NCBI GenBank assembly: GCA_002439165.1
Contig: DJTE01000045.1
Coordinates: forward strand, 1 to 54,188
From: Chryseobacterium indologenes
Lineage (GTDB): Bacteria; Bacteroidota; Bacteroidia; Flavobacteriales; Weeksellaceae
DNA: 54,188 bases
Direction of reading: 5' to 3'
A program made the position numbers and the translations under genes. The first letter of the stretch is position 1. Every line of letters begins with the position of its first letter. This document shows, piece by piece, positions 52,783 to 54,188 of the stretch. Under the pieces are notes generated by a model. That model was given only the letters and a program-made list of their open reading frames with translations, had not been told where the DNA came from and ran no database searches.

Positions 52783-53069
52783 CCGGTATTTTATAAAAAT
52801 CAACTTTATTTATTTTCCTGAATGAAAATGACAGCAAAAGGGGATTTTATCACTATTTCAGGCCTTTAATATCCTGCGAAAAAATTATAATGAGTTTGCT
52901 TGTATGAAATCTATGGTGATAAAAAGAGGCCGTCTCACAACTCGTGGAAACGACCTTTTTCATGATATTTTTGACATGGTTTCGTTTAAACGATTCTAAA
53001 CCCACATCGTCTAATTGTGATATCCCTCTTTATTGTTTTGTCAGAATAATACTTTATTCATAGTTTGAT
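52783..53069. other. Intergenic DNA between converging genes
   Basis: Holds the terminator near 52927-52960 and otherwise nothing I recognise. Confidence 0.6.
52927..52960 (+). terminator. Imperfect terminator after the lipoprotein gene
   Basis: Nested pairs AGG/CCT, CGT/ACG and CAC/GTG with mismatches between, then TTTTT. It is placed about 145 bases past the stop, so it may be a degraded terminator. Confidence 0.45.
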
Positions 53070-53633
53070 TTATTGTTTTATTAAAACAATTTCTTTAGGC
53101 AATGGTTCCGGTCTTTGATCAGCTGGTTTTCCATGATAAAAACAACTCGAATCAATCAAATTACTGACTTCTCCAAACTTAAATTTCAATTCTGTTTTTG
53201 TAATATTTGTGAATTTAATTGTAATTGATCCCATTTTATCACATAGATCTGAATCTAGATAGCCTAACAAATAAGCTCCATTTGCATAACTTTTTACACC
53301 TTTAATTTTGGCGTTATCATCAGTAAAATCTAGATTATCAAATAATATGTTTCCATTGGAATCTGTCACACGAAATTTACCAATTAGCAAATCTTGGTAA
53401 TATGGATTATTTGATAAATGGGTATCATAAAATTTTATTTTTTTAAAAACAATTAAAAAAGTTTTTCCATTCCAAGTTCCCATCCAATTTCCTTCAAAAA
53501 CAGGAAGGTCATTATTTATATCTTTGATATATGAATTTGCTGGAACCTCAGTATCGGTTGTTAAAGGATATACCTGAGCCTTACAGTTTAAAATAGTTAA
53601 CATTATAACTATCATTAAAATTATCTTTTTCAT
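53070..53633 (-). CDS. Small secreted protein (DUF6705-like), possible immunity partner
   Basis: 187 residues with a signal sequence ending CKAQ (Cys about 17; the following residues allow either lipoprotein or SPase I processing). The mature part opens with YPLTTDTEVPANSYIKDINN and has FEGNWMGTWNGKTFLI, a lipocalin-like first strand, which I associate with DUF6705 of flavobacteria. It lies 19 bases after the JAB-like toxin-type gene, as immunity genes do. That assignment is moderately sure; the immunity role is inferred from position. Confidence 0.6.
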   Translation of the reverse strand: MKKIILMIVIMLTILNCKAQVYPLTTDTEVPANSYIKDINNDLPVFEGNWMGTWNGKTFLIVFKKIKFYDTHLSNNPYYQDLLIGKFRVTDSNGNILFDNLDFTDDNAKIKGVKSYANGAYLLGYLDSDLCDKMGSITIKFTNITKTELKFKFGEVSNLIDSSCFYHGKPADQRPEPLPKEIVLIKQ

Positions 53634-53652
53634 TTTTTTATAGTTATGTTAA

Positions 53653-54188
53653 TTAAGGACAATTAGTTTGATACACTTTTTTAGTAGTTGGGTTATAAGT
53701 CATTTTAGCAGCTGTATTTGCTGTTACTTTAAAAACCTCCAGACCAGGTTTATTTACAACTTCTTGAAGAAACCTAGTAAAAACAGCTTCTACTTTATCC
53801 TGAGGAAAGTGACCATCTTCGTTTCGAATCTTAAACATTTCGTCTCTATACCATTTATTCCATGACTGTGCCGTATAATAATCGACACCTCCCGGATGTG
53901 TAGTTCCGGTATATTTTATGGTATAGCTTCCTTCAGAAGTTACAACAGTAGAATATGCATTACCATATCCTCCTCCATATGTCCCTGCATTTTTTAAAAA
54001 CGTATTAATAAAGGTTTTAACATCAGTAGGAGAAAATATTTTAATACTTCCGTCTGCGTTATTATGTGAATGAAATAGGCCTGAAATTCCGGTAGTATCA
54101 TCAGGAAGATCAAGACCCGAAGATCCTGGAGAACCATCAATTTGTACAAATCCTGATTCTACATTCACCCCTAAAGGGGGTTGTTTTT
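53653..54188 (-). CDS. C-terminal part of a JAB/JAMM-like domain protein, truncated by the window edge
   Basis: The frame is open to the window edge (178 residues are visible), and the residues upstream of the first possible GTG (54168), KQPPLGVNVESG, continue without a break, so this is the tail of a longer protein. It contains GLFHSHNN followed by SPTD: an H-S-H-x10-S-x2-D motif, close to the JAMM zinc motif H-x-H-x(7-10)-S-x2-D of JAB-family deubiquitinase-like peptidases. Polymorphic-toxin C-terminal domains of the JAB-like type have been described, and a small secreted protein follows 19 bases later. The upstream Glu of JAMM would lie outside or near the edge. Alternative: a non-toxin metalloprotease. 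Confidence 0.6.
   Translation of the reverse strand, partial: KQPPLGVNVESGFVQIDGSPGSSGLDLPDDTTGISGLFHSHNNADGSIKIFSPTDVKTFINTFLKNAGTYGGGYGNAYSTVVTSEGSYTIKYTGTTHPGGVDYYTAQSWNKWYRDEMFKIRNEDGHFPQDKVEAVFTRFLQEVVNKPGLEVFKVTANTAAKMTYNPTTKKVYQTNCP

Overview
The window looks like chromosomal DNA of a Chryseobacterium-like member of the Flavobacteriia (Bacteroidota). It is AT-rich. It carries a SusC/SusD pair, Oar-type TonB receptors, a C-terminal type IX secretion sorting sequence, an S46 dipeptidyl-peptidase, and repeated TAnnTTTG promoter -7 boxes, the signature of the Bacteroidota housekeeping sigma factor. I see no rRNA, tRNA, CRISPR array or intact insertion sequence. The genus is inferred from protein flavour, not from a database match.

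Layout. 1-6.1 kb: gene-poor left edge, then one large secreted repeat protein with tandem paralogous modules and a type IX signal. 6.3-11.2 kb: class C acid phosphatase lipoprotein, SAM methyltransferase, a gene-free stretch with a dispersed repeat, an SH3-like secreted protein downstream of prmA, and an SDR oxidoreductase. 11.5-22.0 kb: two minus-strand outer-membrane uptake operons, SusC-SusD-metallophosphoesterase and Oar-type TonB receptor-GDPD; both pair a TonB receptor with a phosphoester hydrolase and share TTAACAT-type elements upstream. 22.2-27.4 kb: ligA, two secreted proteins of unknown role, an LRR/Cys-pair protein and a ParE-type toxin-antitoxin pair.

27.6-38.1 kb is a complete potassium-uptake locus: a small membrane protein, kdpF (25 codons), kdpA, kdpB, kdpC, an outer-membrane porin, a stand-alone KdpD sensor/Usp protein without a kinase half, a separate HAMP-PAS histidine kinase, and a divergence from the classical model in that the adjacent response regulator is NtrC-type (sigma-54) instead of KdpE.

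38.7-47.8 kb: a large M16 protease, a deacetylase/GNAT pair with ATGA overlap, an S46 peptidase with the Arg that marks DPP11 (Asp/Glu-specific), an NlpE-like lipoprotein and an MgtC/SapB membrane protein. Between them lie heptamer and 15-mer tandem arrays inside a second dispersed repeat family.

47.9-54.2 kb is an accessory island of small orphan genes that resembles the immunity-gene tail of a polymorphic toxin locus: an Imm22-like protein, a DUF6000-like protein, a PP2C-type phosphatase and several secreted or membrane orphans on the plus strand. Facing them on the minus strand is the C-terminal end of a protein, cut by the window edge, with a JAB/JAMM-like HSH...SPTD motif, followed by a small secreted protein that may be its immunity partner.
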